Of a stretch of 30,367 bases of DNA, positions 19,690-30,010 are shown in pieces. The translations under genes were made by a program, and so were the position numbers. This DNA is from Reticulitermes lucifugus (taxonomy: Eukaryota > Arthropoda > Insecta > Blattodea > Rhinotermitidae). The stretch is taken from NCBI GenBank assembly GCA_026260175.1, contig JAKCWW010000970.1:1096-31462 (forward strand), in the 5' to 3' direction. Position 1 is the first letter of the stretch, and each line of letters begins with the position of its first letter. Under the pieces are notes generated by a model. It saw nothing but the letters and a program-made list of their open reading frames with translations. It did not search any database and was not told the DNA's origin.

Positions 19690-20843
19690 GTCTAGCTGCA
19701 ATGAGTGCAGTTCTTAAATTGTGTGACCATGACGCATTACTTCGGTAGACCAAAGAATTCTAACTTGTTCTTTCTGTACTTATAACAACTATGTAATTCT
19801 ACACAAAAATAAATCTATGGGTTTTGTTCTGAGTGAATTATTAAGCGCGCGCATTTCCTAGCACGTAATTTATAATTAAAGAGAACAACCAGTTTCTAGA
19901 CTGTCCTCTTGACATTAGAAATATATATATGCAAACGTACTTTACAGTGAGAATAAAGAAATGTTAGACCCACTCACAGAGGAAAGAAAGAATAGACAAT
20001 TTTGCGAGATGTTTATCCAAACCAGGGGTACAAGTGCCTTCAAGTTGAGGAATCCAGCTGTCTTTTATCTCGCTATTTCTTTGTAACGCCAAAATATGTC
20101 GCCCTCAGGTCACCTGTAGTATATGTGACGAACACGACAATTACGTCTAGTTGAACTCACATTCACACATGAGCGGCTACATTAAAGGGTAAATGTGTAT
20201 ATAGGAAGCGAGGGAGAAAGTAAACATGAACTTTTACTTATTGTTGTTGTGAAAAAAGAATAATTGGTGCGACAGACCGTAACCTCTCTTCAGACAGAGG
20301 TACTGTACTTGCCTTCAATTAGATTAAATACAAAAGAATATGTTCAAAAAATACTTCGTAAGGAATGGGGCTAATCTATAAAGTTGTGAGGGAAATTAAA
20401 AAAATTGGCTGAAGGAATACCAACTATGATAACCATGTTCAGGGGTAAACTTAATTACAAATACTTTGCCCTATCAAGGGTTATTACACACCAGTTTCAT
20501 ATTCCTCTACTGAAAAATTTTATCTGAATGCACTAGCGATTTTGGCAAACCTAATGTAAACCTTTATGACATAAGAAAGCTTAAATGTAATTACATTAAT
20601 ATTTAAAATCTTAAGCTAATGATAATTATATCACTGCGTTAAAACACACCAACGACTGATTAAAACATCTGTTTCCATCACTAGTGATTTTAACAACATT
20701 CACATAAATTTAATCATTAACGGAATTTGGTAACATGTTTGTAATTTAAAATGTACTCGTAAAGACGCTTCATTAATGTAAACAAAATGTGTTGAACAAA
20801 TATATTGTGTAATAAATACATCTAATTTTGCGTGCTTTAGACG
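19690..20843. other. AT-rich non-coding stretch
   Basis: Holds an ATATATATAT run near 19920 and the short block at 20100-20130 shared with 11733-11776. Nothing else was recognised. Confidence 0.5.
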
Positions 20844-21098
20844 ATGTTTCGTAATTCCTGGGGTCTACTTTTTTGCTCATACTGTGGCACTGAGTTACAA
20901 GGGCGATGTTTGCCTTGCTTGGTGACTGCACCACAGGTGCTTGTCACAAGAACGGTAACAGCGAGACAACGAAACCCACAATCATGCGCAATCGAGCTAA
21001 GTTTCACGTGCTTCAGGAAAGTAGGAAAACATGAAAGAAGTAAACAGTATTATACAAAATGCGAGGTGGAGGAAGACAAGTTAGCCGACCGAAAGTAA
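20844..21098 (+). CDS. Unassigned open reading frame, 84 codons
   Basis: ATG at 20844 to TAA at 21096-21098. Near the N-terminus there are two CxxC pairs (CSYCG at residues 11-15, CLPC at about 22-25), the spacing of a small zinc knuckle, then a Lys/Glu-rich C-terminus. No known family fits and no splice context was found. In AT-rich DNA a chance frame is more likely. Confidence 0.12.
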   Translation: MFRNSWGLLFCSYCGTELQGRCLPCLVTAPQVLVTRTVTARQRNPQSCAIELSFTCFRKVGKHERSKQYYTKCEVEEDKLADRK

Positions 21099-21854
21099 TA
21101 TTGTTACATATACCAAAGTATCTTCATTTGAGATCAAAAGCTGTAATATGAGTAAAAGAAATGCATTAGCCCAAGGGCTATACTCTACATGTCAGTTGGC
21201 CTTGTTTATGCACCCAAATGCATCAACCGAAAGAAACATAAGTACATCCATGTTCGTTCTTTTACCTCTTACTTCTTTTCCGGTTAGTAAAGAAGAGATC
21301 AAAGAGTGTAGTAGATATCGGTTACACTGGCTTAACAAAAGCTATCTCTAGAGGCAAACTGTGTTGTATATAGCCGGCTGTTTTGTTTGTGAAACGAAAG
21401 TGTTCTACGGATAAAAAAAAAGAACTTACACGGTCTTCAGACATTACAGAATTCTGTATTTATCTGCTATTATACTGTAGTCATTCTTTTCAAAACAACT
21501 AAATAAATAAATGTTGGGAACATTACAAAACACAAAAAAAAACTATATTCTTACCTCGATTCAAACTCCATTGTCTGCAAGCAGCTCTAAATCCATGCTG
21601 AACCCCACCACACTACACTACACTACACTTTTTACACTGACCGACTTGTAGAACATACTGTTCGCTGTAATTCAGTGCGCCGTGCTGAGTGATAGCTAAT
21701 TCGATCCTCTCTGTAATCTGATGCCCCATTAGATATATACGATACGTATTTCTGTGCACTAAACCAGCTGTCACAAAGCAGGAATAACTTGTATGCAGAA
21801 ATGGCCGTAATGGAAAGTTCCAGAAGTCACCGCTAGGGTTAGCAGTGTTATCAA
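21099..21854. other. Non-coding stretch with a CACTA microsatellite
   Basis: CACTA is repeated at 21609-21630. The frame at 21148-21351 has no recognisable domain. Confidence 0.5.
21609..21630 (+). repeat. Short CACTA pentanucleotide repeat
   Basis: About four tandem CACTA units. It is too short and too simple to be a CACTA transposon end, and no inverted partner was found. Confidence 0.6.
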
Positions 21855-21955
21855 CACTATCGCTATACGCAATAACTCTCGGGCTACCAACCGTGTCATG
21901 TGGCTACGGTAATGAAACCAATGTTTCGAGAACCATCTCTTTCTTCGTCATCAGG
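21855..21955 (-). repeat. Penelope-like terminal module with hammerhead-like core
   Basis: On the minus strand CTGATGA (21954-21948), one extra C, stem strand GAAGAA, an A/G-rich loop and stem strand TTCTC lead to GAAAC (21927-21923). The stem makes five pairs with one bulged A. Continuing on that strand, a CGTAGCCACATGACACGG block and a GGTAGCCCGAGAGTTATTGC block correspond to the outer part of this repeat type. No reverse transcriptase is nearby. Confidence 0.5.
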
Positions 21956-22914
21956 AACTGCTGGTGGCCCAGTAGAGTTTTACTGACTTCTGTTGCAGCG
22001 GAGGCTCATATAATATAACTGACGCTAAACATTCTGGCTTCTCCATCAGCTGCATGTACATTAACTACAGAAAATCGTAATGTTTCACTGAAAAGCAAAT
22101 TTGTAATTTCGACATCCCGCAAATTTTAGATTTCAGGGTTCAGATCCCATGCCAAGGATTTAGTAATTAATTCTACTGACGAAACAAAATAAAGTTCAAC
22201 TGGGTTAATCCACGTGTGCCACGGGCAAATTCGAGTTCTAATGTCCTGCATCATTATATGAGGAAGAGGCTAGATATGCAGTAGCCTGAAAGAGGGAGCA
22301 GCCGTCATGGCCTGCTTTAAATTGAGTGAAGATAATTGTCAAGAGAGAAAACACAGCGTACAGTAGTAGTTGAATTGGCATTGCAAAACCTATCTTTATC
22401 TGAAATATAACTTTCAAAAACATTTCACTTCAAACTCGATTAGAAATTTAATTTGGTACTAATTACTATTGTTAATTACTGACATATATCAACAAATTGC
22501 TATAAATAGGTGATATCACTGCAAACTTTTACCATGAAGTTTAAGTTCACTATTGCATGTATTTGAAACTTTCTCTGAAAAAGCCTATGTATGCTGTAAG
22601 AGGAATTAATTTTCATATCTAAATAATATTGTAAGCTTTGCGAAAACTGCACTCTCTCCTAGAAAATAAGAAATAATTGGACACATCTGTGGACATGAAA
22701 TTTTAACAGAGGACAAAATAATTTCGAACGTATTGTAATAGTGTTATATCAAACCTAACACCAAGAAATACCCTAGAAATACATTAATACTCCTAAATGG
22801 AGTTACTGCCTACTTAAGAAAGAAGCTGATCCTCATGCTCTTAGTGACTGTGCTTGTGTGACCCCTAGTGATAACTTCGGAAATAATTCACACATATAAA
22901 CAGAAGGTAGCACG
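21956..22914. other. AT-rich non-coding stretch
   Basis: AGGGTTCAGATCCCA near 22136 is B-box-like, but no A box was found at a suitable distance. The minus frame at 22238-22423 is not recognised. Confidence 0.5.
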
Positions 22915-23085
22915 TTGGTGGTAGTGTTGGTATTAGTGGTGTTATTAGTGGTGGTGGTGATTGTTATGGTGTTAGGAGCTGTAGTGGTGCTGGTGGTGAT
23001 GGTGATGGTGTTAGGAGCTGTAGTGGTGCTGGTGGTGATGGTAATGGTGTTAGGAGCTGTAGTGGTGGTGATGATGTTGAGAATA
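22915..23085 (+). repeat. GTG-rich minisatellite, 39-bp unit
   Basis: GTTAGGAGCTGTAGTGGTG starts at 22971, 23010 and 23049, exactly 39 bp apart, and is preceded and followed by irregular GGTGGT/GTT repeats. The plus strand is almost free of C. The 80-codon frame across it (Val/Met/Leu only, unit MVLGAVVVLVVMV) reflects the repeat and is not evidence of a membrane protein. Confidence 0.85.
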
Positions 23086-23910
23086 GTAAGAATAACAATA
23101 AGAAAACATTATATAGTGCGGACGAGAAAGGAAATCCAAGCTGAGCTTGCAGATTGAGGTCAGACGCTCTGTGAAGCGCTTAATAATAGCAAACTTCCAA
23201 CGAATCGTTTTTATCAGAAGCGGTCGAGCGACTGTTCTCAGTCCAGGAGTGCCTTGTTACAGAACAAACCAATAATCAAATCAATACAACACGGTGTGTT
23301 GCTAAACAATGGAATTAATTACAACATATGACTAATGATGGCCTTACTGAGTGTCCTTGAGGTGCTGTGGGAAGAGAGAAGATCGTCCGGTCGTTGCTCC
23401 CCTCCCTCTGTATCATCCCCCAACGCACCGTCCCTTTGACGGTAGCTGCCAGGTCAACCCCGTCATTATTCATTTTTACACGAATGAACTTTAACTACGT
23501 AGTTGTATTCACGGATCCTGTGAAGTGAACTACAGGATGGAAACACGGCTACCTTGAAGAGCCACATTAGATGGGTCATAAGGTGGAGCACACAGATACG
23601 TGAAGCAAGCACATTATGTTCCGGAAATAAATTTCAAGTTTATCCTCCGCTTTCTTTTTTAATCTACTTACATATTTACATTTACAGAGCTGTTATCAGG
23701 GATAATAATCTGTAATTAGTTTACATACGCACTTACAAAATTTCTGCTTATGTATACTTCCATTATATGAAAATTTTCAGGTATCATTTCACAATATTTT
23801 ATTGTTGTAATATTTGTAATTTTTTATTAAATAAAATATTCCTGGCAAAATGTAATAACTATGTGTGATCTACTTAGTGCAGATATTTATAATTCTAATT
23901 GCGTTTGTTG
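23086..23910. other. Non-coding stretch
   Basis: A GC-richer part at 23380-23470 includes CCGTC...GACGG. No gene or repeat family was recognised. Confidence 0.5.
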
Positions 23911-24176
23911 ATAGCATGGTCGGAATGGCGACTAGCTACAGGCTGGAAGGTTTGGGGTTGAAAACCCCGTGGAAGCCAGAGATATTTCTCATTTCCACGC
24001 CCATTCAGAACGGCCCTGGGACCCACCCAGCCTTCTGTACAATGAGTACCGTGTCTCTTTGCCGGGGTAAAGCTGTTGGTGATTGGCGTCGAACACCCAC
24101 ATCCATTAGCGCCGAGGTTCAGACTGGGCAGAGGTACACCTCTACTCCTCTGTGCCTTCATGACAGGTTATAGGAT
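23911..24176 (+). mobile_element. SINE with shared central module, near full length
   Basis: The head has A-box-like TGGTCGGAATGGC (23918-23930) and B-box-like GGGGTTGAAAACCCC (23954-23968). The central module follows: CGCCCATTCAGAACGGCCC, TGGGACCCACCCAGCC, ACAATGAGTACCG and GCCGGGGTAAAG. The end reads CTCTGTGCCTTCATGACAGG. I associate this element with insect genomes, from memory. Frames on both strands (23865-24173) are by-products. It is moderately diverged but intact in order. Confidence 0.75.
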
Positions 24177-25040
24177 GAATGTTTACTGTTTGGTGTAATT
24201 ACATTTGAACAGCATTGTATTATCGAGGATGAGCCTATATTGCCTTGTATTGAACAGACTTGTTTTTACATAGTTTTTAATGAGTAATAATTTTTATGTC
24301 AATATTTTTTAAATATATCTTACTTTTCACAATTTTTGAAATTGCTTACTTTGTGTTAATTGTTTTGGCGGATTAAAGAAGAGTACGATATTTTACAACA
24401 TTGTATAATTGTTTTCATATTCTCACAGTTCCCCCATGTAGTTGTTATGGGGTTTATTGAACATCATTATTTCAAGTGATGTTAGATAAAGGACAAATAT
24501 TTGGTATTTTATGTTCGATATTTAGTAGCAGATTCATGAATACACTGATTTTCAGTATAATGCATGTCGTGTTGCACCCGCTAACAGCAAATTTTTGCAG
24601 TGCGCAGGCCATGAGAAGTTAATAATTAGAACAATTCGCTACTCTTGGTAATCCAGTCTAGTAACATTTACTGACATCAAGACACATCCTCGTCTCTTAC
24701 GGACTAACAGTAACACCATCAAATACAAAACACAGTAGACTCATTTAAAACGTAATCCAAGTAGACGGTAAACTTAAAACACTTGCACATCACCAAATCA
24801 AAGGCGTGGCAAAATGTAACGGAACCCATAATATTCAGACAGTGCAGTTAGTGTAGATCGTCTGGACAAAGAATAGTGGACTTCATAGAGACTACACATG
24901 TGATAATACATAAAACGAGAAGTCCCCCAAAAAACACCACTGCATAAGAAATACAACCAGGGTAAATTTTATATTTAATGGTAGGCCCTATTTTATTCAA
25001 ATAACGTAAGACATGCATTGTTAATTAAATGGCTTTTCTT
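24177..25040. other. AT-rich non-coding stretch
   Basis: Nothing recognisable was seen. Confidence 0.55.
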
Positions 25041-25080
25041 GAGGACATTTGCCTGACGATGGCAGCTGCTGCCGAAATAT
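25041..25080 (+). repeat. Hammerhead-like core of a Penelope-type module
   Basis: CTGACGA (25053-25059, fits CTGANGA), one extra T, stem GGCAG (25061-25065), loop CTG, stem CTGCC (25069-25073), then GAAA (25074-25077) followed by T instead of C. The stem is perfect. The outer blocks of the module are not recognisable, so this is a fragment. Confidence 0.4.
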
Positions 25081-25369
25081 TGTGCAAAATGGTGACACAA
25101 AGCATTTGTAGTATAACGTCTTCATGCACACACCATAATACTAAAATATGTACTTAAAAACCCTAATGTTTTGATGTGTTTCGTTTTATACGGGAAGGAT
25201 CAGAAATGCTAATGAAATAATGGTTGAAAAATCTGTATAGGGAGAGAAAAAATTTCGAAGAATTAGACGTAGATGGAAGGTCAACATTTAAATAAATTTT
25301 CAAAATATTATTTGTGGGGGATGAATTCATCTGGATTTTGATACATTCCGGTATCATAAAACCCAGCTG

Positions 25370-25430
25370 AACGGCTTAACTTTTCGAGGAGGACCCTGCC
25401 CCGTGTAGTTAATTTCACATTTACGGTGAG
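25370..25430 (+). repeat. Third copy of the GGACCCTGCCCC repeat
   Basis: GAGGAGGACCCTGCCCCGTG and TTAATTTCACATTTACGGTG match the arms of the 18816-19300 element with a few substitutions. No opposite arm was seen within about 500 bp, so this is a solitary end. Confidence 0.5.
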
Positions 25431-25522
25431 CCTAGTTCTTAATTTAATGTTCTCCAAATAAACTAAGTTTTTTTTAATTTCTAGGCTTATTGCGTCTTTT
25501 TTCCTTCTTGTAGCCTTTAGAG

Positions 25523-25736
25523 CAGGTAAGGTTGTCAGTCCTACGCATCGGCCGCCTTTACCCCCCCCCAGGTGATAATCCTGTTACTCATTTCTGGAGA
25601 GGCTGAGTCGATCCCAGGGCCATAGTGTGGCCGGAAGGGTCAAATCAAGGAAAAAACCACTGACCCCATCGGGAATCGAAACTGCGACCTTCCGGCTTGT
25701 AGCACATTGCCTCAACCAACTGCAAACCGCGTACCC
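25523..25736 (-). mobile_element. tRNA-derived SINE, second copy of the 4505 family
   Basis: On the minus strand the head (25736-25670) has a damaged A box (TTGCAGTTGG, with a small insertion) and B box CAGTTTCGATTCCC. The body GGCCACACTATGGCCCTGG, ATCGACTCAGCCTC, ATGAGTAACAGG and GGTAAAGGCGGCCG matches 4505-4829, ending at GACTGACAACCTTACC. The last part of the family tail is absent. It has a run of about nine G (C on the plus strand, 25561-25569). Confidence 0.75.
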
Positions 25737-26540
25737 CAGCTTTTAGATCAGAGGGTAGATAAAAAGAAGAACGGAAAGTATAGATCCAGTAGCAGATCCT
25801 AATGAAGATTTCGTCCACTTGGACACCTCAGAATTTCACAGCGACAGGAGAGTCTAAAGTGAAAAGCACCTTGAATGAAGAAAAGAGTAGATGGAGAAAA
25901 TAGACCCATGAAGAAAGGAAGCAACCGCAGAATAATGCAACATTTCAAGAGAAAGTATAGGAAAAAGGAAAATTTGGGATAATAATTTGAAAAGCCGACA
26001 GCGAAAAGGGCAAGAATAGCTTGGAGGGGATGTTAGGAACATCTCACTACCAATTTAATTCGCTACATTAACGCCACATTCTCTCCATGTTTCGTACGTA
26101 ACATTTCTGTAAGCAAGCTCCAAGCTTGCTCTTTTCACAGTCTCCTAATTCTATACATGGACAGACCTGTCTGTTCATGGCGTTTACAGATCACCCGCTC
26201 GTCCAGTTTCGTTCCGTTGTCCTAACAACAGAAAAAGCATTTTCGTCTTAAGAAGCCTTTTCTTTTCTGACAAGGCAAAACGGCGTGTTTAATGTGGATT
26301 GACAATGTCTACAAGATCTCGCTCGGCCACCGCACAGCCATACGTACAGACAGATCTGCGAGTAACCTGTCAGTAGGTGGGTACTTTGTGTTTCAAATAA
26401 AAGAAAGCATTGGAAATAAGCAATCCGTGAAATATTATTCGGAATTTTTACAGTTCTAGAAATATTTAGCAATACCAACCCTTTCAACACTAGAAAAAGT
26501 TAGAGCACGTTTTTATCCAATGCGCTCAGATTTGTGAAAA
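25737..26540. other. Non-coding stretch with a small hairpin
   Basis: AGCAAGCT and AGCTTGCT (26112-26130) make an 8-bp hairpin with a 3-base loop. The purine-rich plus strand at 25850-26040 yields a Ser/Phe/Leu-rich minus frame. Nothing else was recognised. Confidence 0.5.
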
Positions 26541-26754
26541 AAAGAATGCCTTTTGGAAAGTTCTCAGGCTTGGCTCTTTAGTCCTTCTGGTAAGAGCAAA
26601 ATGTAGATAAAGATGAGTATGAATCATTGGTGGATTTATATTGACAGGCGAAAACCGAAGCACTCGGAGGAAAACCAGCTCTAATGCCACTTTGTCCACC
26701 ACAAATTTCACATGGACTGGCCCGGCGACTAACCGCCTGAGCCATGAGACGGCC
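26541..26754 (-). mobile_element. tRNA-derived SINE (GACAGGGG-body family), best-ordered copy
   Basis: On the minus strand the head holds the A box TGGCTCAGGCGGTTAG (about 26745-26730). The B box is deleted (GTCGCCGGGCC joins the body directly). The body reads GTGAAATTTGTGGTGGACAA ... GGTTTTCCTCCGAGTGCTTC ... GTTTTCGCCTGTCA. The tail reads CATCTTTATCTAC, ACCAGAAGGACTAAAG, GCCAAGCCTGAGAAC and TTTCCAAAAGGCATTC. The same part order is seen in the tandem pair at 12395-12800. Frames on both strands here are by-products. Confidence 0.75.
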
Positions 26755-26902
26755 TTAAATACTATGATTATCCTGAATTACCTCGTATGTATAAAGATTG
26801 GATTCGTAGAGCGCAGTAAGGACATTTCTTGTCGCTTGTAAATTTTAAAGTTATCTTAGATATACAGACAAATGTAGCATTATTTTTCCTAACATCTGTA
26901 CC

Positions 26903-27110
26903 GAACACGTTGGTGTAGCAGTAAGTTTTCGTTTTGGATGTTCTAGGTTAGAATAGCGGCCGGGACATCAGATATCTTGAGCGAATTTTTATGATGTTCC
27001 TTAACACCTACAGTCAAATTTTGAGGTTGTGATTTTATTAGGCAATGACTGGGTCCTTTCTCATGATTTTCAGTTCTTCATTTATCAAACACCTTACATC
27101 AACGCTGTAC
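26903..27110 (+). mobile_element. tRNA-derived SINE, separate family
   Basis: A box TGGTGTAGCAGTAAG (26911-26925, full consensus) and B-box-like TAGGTTAGAATAGC (26944-26957). A body follows with GACATCAGATATCTTGAG, TGATGTTCCTTAACACC and a tail with CAAACACCTTACATCAACG and CTGTACAATTT. No second copy of this body is in the window. The end is uncertain. Confidence 0.5.
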
Positions 27111-28919
27111 AATTTTATATATCAGCACATTTAAAGTAAACAATAAAAACACTCAGAAAGAAAAATTCTTCCTCGTAATAGTTATGTGAAAAGTATTAAA
27201 TCGGAGAAATGCAAGCATATAAACTAGTCGTTAACAGTTATGCATATTCATACCCACTACACTAGATTCTTCGTTCCATATACTTTCCTCGCAGCCGGCA
27301 TTTCTGTAGATTTCAAAAACGACATAAATCTTTTCCTTTCATGACAGAACTACCAGATACGTGTACAAAAACTCTCATCATACTTCGCGAGATTTTAACA
27401 ATTTGTAAGTATAAAGAGACGTGAGTGGATTTTGAGGTAGAAAATTACCTATTCCACGCTTTCCAAACTTCCATCAAGGAAGGAAAAAAGTCTTTTTATG
27501 TATAATAATAAAAGAAAAATCTATACTGCAAGTCATCCTTAACCTCAAATGTTATCGAAGTCAGACTCCCTGTGGACTACTTAGCACCTTTCGCGCATGC
27601 GTGTCCCGCTACGGGGGTTACAGCCACGGAGATAACGTCGAACAAAGGAATCTAGAAACGGAAATAATCAACAATGAATAGATTCTCAAATGGCGATGAT
27701 AGGAAGCGTGAAAAAGGAGGACTTAAAAATTAAAAAGCTATCAGAAAAATCTTGCTGACAATGCGGCTTTACAAATGAGATATTCATTATATTGAATCAT
27801 TCTTCTCCTTTAAAAATAAAGAGCGTAGAAAGAAGCAGGGTTGTAGTTTATAAAAAAGAAAGAGTTTGAGTCAATTCGGATCATTTAGTTATGTAAACAC
27901 TTGAGGGTGGCCGCATTGGTATAATGAACGAACCCACCTCCAACAAAGGGAACAAAAGACGATCGTGATGCCCACTAATTATGTTGGTCATTGTTCGGAA
28001 GTCGAGGAGCTTGTACTCTAAAAGGCAAGAAAGGGATGGATTGGGTTGGGCTGACCCTGTGATCTGCACAAGGGTCAGAACAGACCTACTGTTGATAGAA
28101 GGGCATAAAGTGCATTTTGAGCGCTTTAAACACATTGAAATTAAGCACTTGGATGAAACAAAATAATTACCAGATGTGATAATTTGGTAACCAAACCGAA
28201 CAAGGTAAAACTAGTACATTTCCATCAAGTTTGATTTACTCATATTTTCTCGAACAGGCCTCTTCATCCCATCAGGAATGATGAGAATAGTGGGATCTGC
28301 AAGAGATCAATTTTTAGTTTGAAAGTAATCAGTGTTTGTTCTAAGATATGAAAAAGAGTAGGTTGTGGTTAAAATTATTGATGGCTGGAAAATACAGTCT
28401 ACTGTTTTTACGAACTGCAGAAGCATTAAATGACAGGTCCAAGGTTACGTGTTTCACTCCTTAACACTCTGAAACACTACTTCATCTACTACATAGTACG
28501 TAAACCTTCAGTCCCTGCTACAGAGAAAACACAAACTACATTCTCGTTGAAAATACCACCTCTTTATGAAAATAATAACTTTTTATTCTTAGAATGATTA
28601 GAAACAAATGAATACAATGTGTTGAACAAATTCCGTTAATTCCGTCATTCATTTGGTGTACTGAAGAAAAGCAAGAAATAGTTCAGCTAGAAAATCTTTG
28701 ATCCCATTAAAGATTCAAAACAAACATACTCCGAATATGACTGAATTTGTAGCCAATATGTTACAGGGCTAATTTGATCAATGGAATATTTAAGAGACTA
28801 TAGATTGTTTTTGGAGAAGGGCAGCAGATGGTACGGACGCACCGCAGCCTTAAGGCTTATTGTGCAGCTCTGTTATGAAGATGAAGAGAAAGATGGTCAG
28901 TTTCTTCATTTTTCCAAGT
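27111..28919. other. AT-rich non-coding stretch
   Basis: Frames on both strands at 27881-28166 overlap and show no domain. One CGCGCATGCGTG word (27592-27603) resembles an NRF1 site and stands in a short CpG-richer patch (to about 27640). Otherwise nothing was recognised. Confidence 0.5.
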
Positions 28920-29022
28920 AATGGAGCAGCGGTGGAATGAAATTGACAGGGGAAAACCGAAGTACTCGGGGAAAAACCTGTCCCAGTGCCACTTCGTCTA
29001 CCAAAAATCCCACATGGATGAC
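28920..29022 (-). mobile_element. SINE body fragment (GACAGGGG-body family)
   Basis: Plus-strand reading: GGAGCAGCGGTGGAATG, TTGACAGGGGAAAACCGAAG, TACTCGGGGAAAAACC, TGTCCCAGTGCCACTTCGTC, CCCACATGGATGAC. It is the copy closest to the apparent family consensus in the body, but the whole tRNA-like head is missing after 29022. Confidence 0.65.
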
Positions 29023-29694
29023 TATACATTTTATTTACAAATTTACTGACACTTAGGTGATTTGTAACGACATTATTTCAACTGTCGATGTTAGCATTAC
29101 TTCGCATGAGATGGGAAGATGAATGCTAAAAAGATAAATTTAGGTAAGTGGTAATCTGACCTATTTAAACAAACACAACTATTGGCCTTGAAAATGCTGA
29201 AGACATTAAGCAAAGTCTGATGAAGGATGTCTGATAACTGGGCCGAAAAGGGAATTCAGAATCTTCCGAGTATAAGTGCGGATTGTTATAATTCTGCTAG
29301 CCCTCAGTGTGGTTGTTTCTATGTTACGTTTGTTACGTAAAGAGGAGGCGTTGTTTACATCAGTGGAATGTGGATTTTACAGACAATTTCCAATCTGCTG
29401 AGTAAAGGATGAACTCAAATTATTCCCATTAAATTCCTCTTTTCACGCTAGTAAAGGTTAGAATGTAACCATTAAGTAAATTACGTACCTGAGCAACATT
29501 ATTCAAATTTATAACAAAACACACACTTGATGTTGTGTGTCAGATTACTGTTTTGACAATAAAACAGCTGATTTTATGATTATCTAAATTAACACTTAAA
29601 ATATGTAACTGATATTATGTGTTGTGTCAAATGTTGTGAGATTCAAAGCAACTTTAATGGTCCAAAAATGTAAATTTTATAATTCTTTATTCTA
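29023..29694. other. Non-coding stretch
   Basis: Nothing recognisable was seen. Confidence 0.5.
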
Positions 29695-29730
29695 CTTAGC
29701 CTGATGAAGGTTAGGGTGAAACATGACATG
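29695..29730 (+). repeat. Degenerate hammerhead-like core
   Basis: CTGATGA (29701-29707), ten bases, then GAAAC (29718-29722). Both core words are intact, but the short interval AGGTTAGGGT cannot form a proper stem. It is listed because the wording matches the sister modules. Confidence 0.3.
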
Positions 29731-29869
29731 TAATTAACGGGGGCAGATGATGTACCTAACAACCACTTTAAATACTTGAAGGGTATTTTGTAAGATAGAT
29801 CCGAAGCCAATAGGCAAGATAGCCAGCCTATTATGACTATCAGTACCGGGATGTGTGGCTGTACCATTC

Positions 29870-30010
29870 AACGCCTGCGGTTAGCTAAGTGGTAACGAAT
29901 CCGTTTTGAAAATCTAATAGCAGCTCAGGCAGTCAAAAAATCGTCCATATTTTTTGAGGCTGAAGTTTCAATTCCCTTTTCACACGACTCTTCCACGTGC
30001 CTCTATCCTA
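29870..30010 (+). mobile_element. Possible tRNA-derived SINE, diverged
   Basis: TAGCTAAGTGG (29882-29892) is a full A-box match and GTTTCAATTCC (29965-29975) is a near-perfect B box. The start-to-start distance of 83 bp is longer than in a tRNA, suggesting an insertion between them. The downstream sequence matches no other copy in the window. Confidence 0.35.

Noticed and set aside
21609-21630. CACTA transposon end
   Set aside because: It is only a pentanucleotide microsatellite with no inverted partner or TnpA-type subterminal motifs.
22915-23157. Membrane protein frame rich in Val and Leu
   Set aside because: It is the direct reading of a 39-bp GTG minisatellite.
23865-24173. 102-codon protein and its antisense partner
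   Set aside because: Both lie inside a SINE with pol III boxes.
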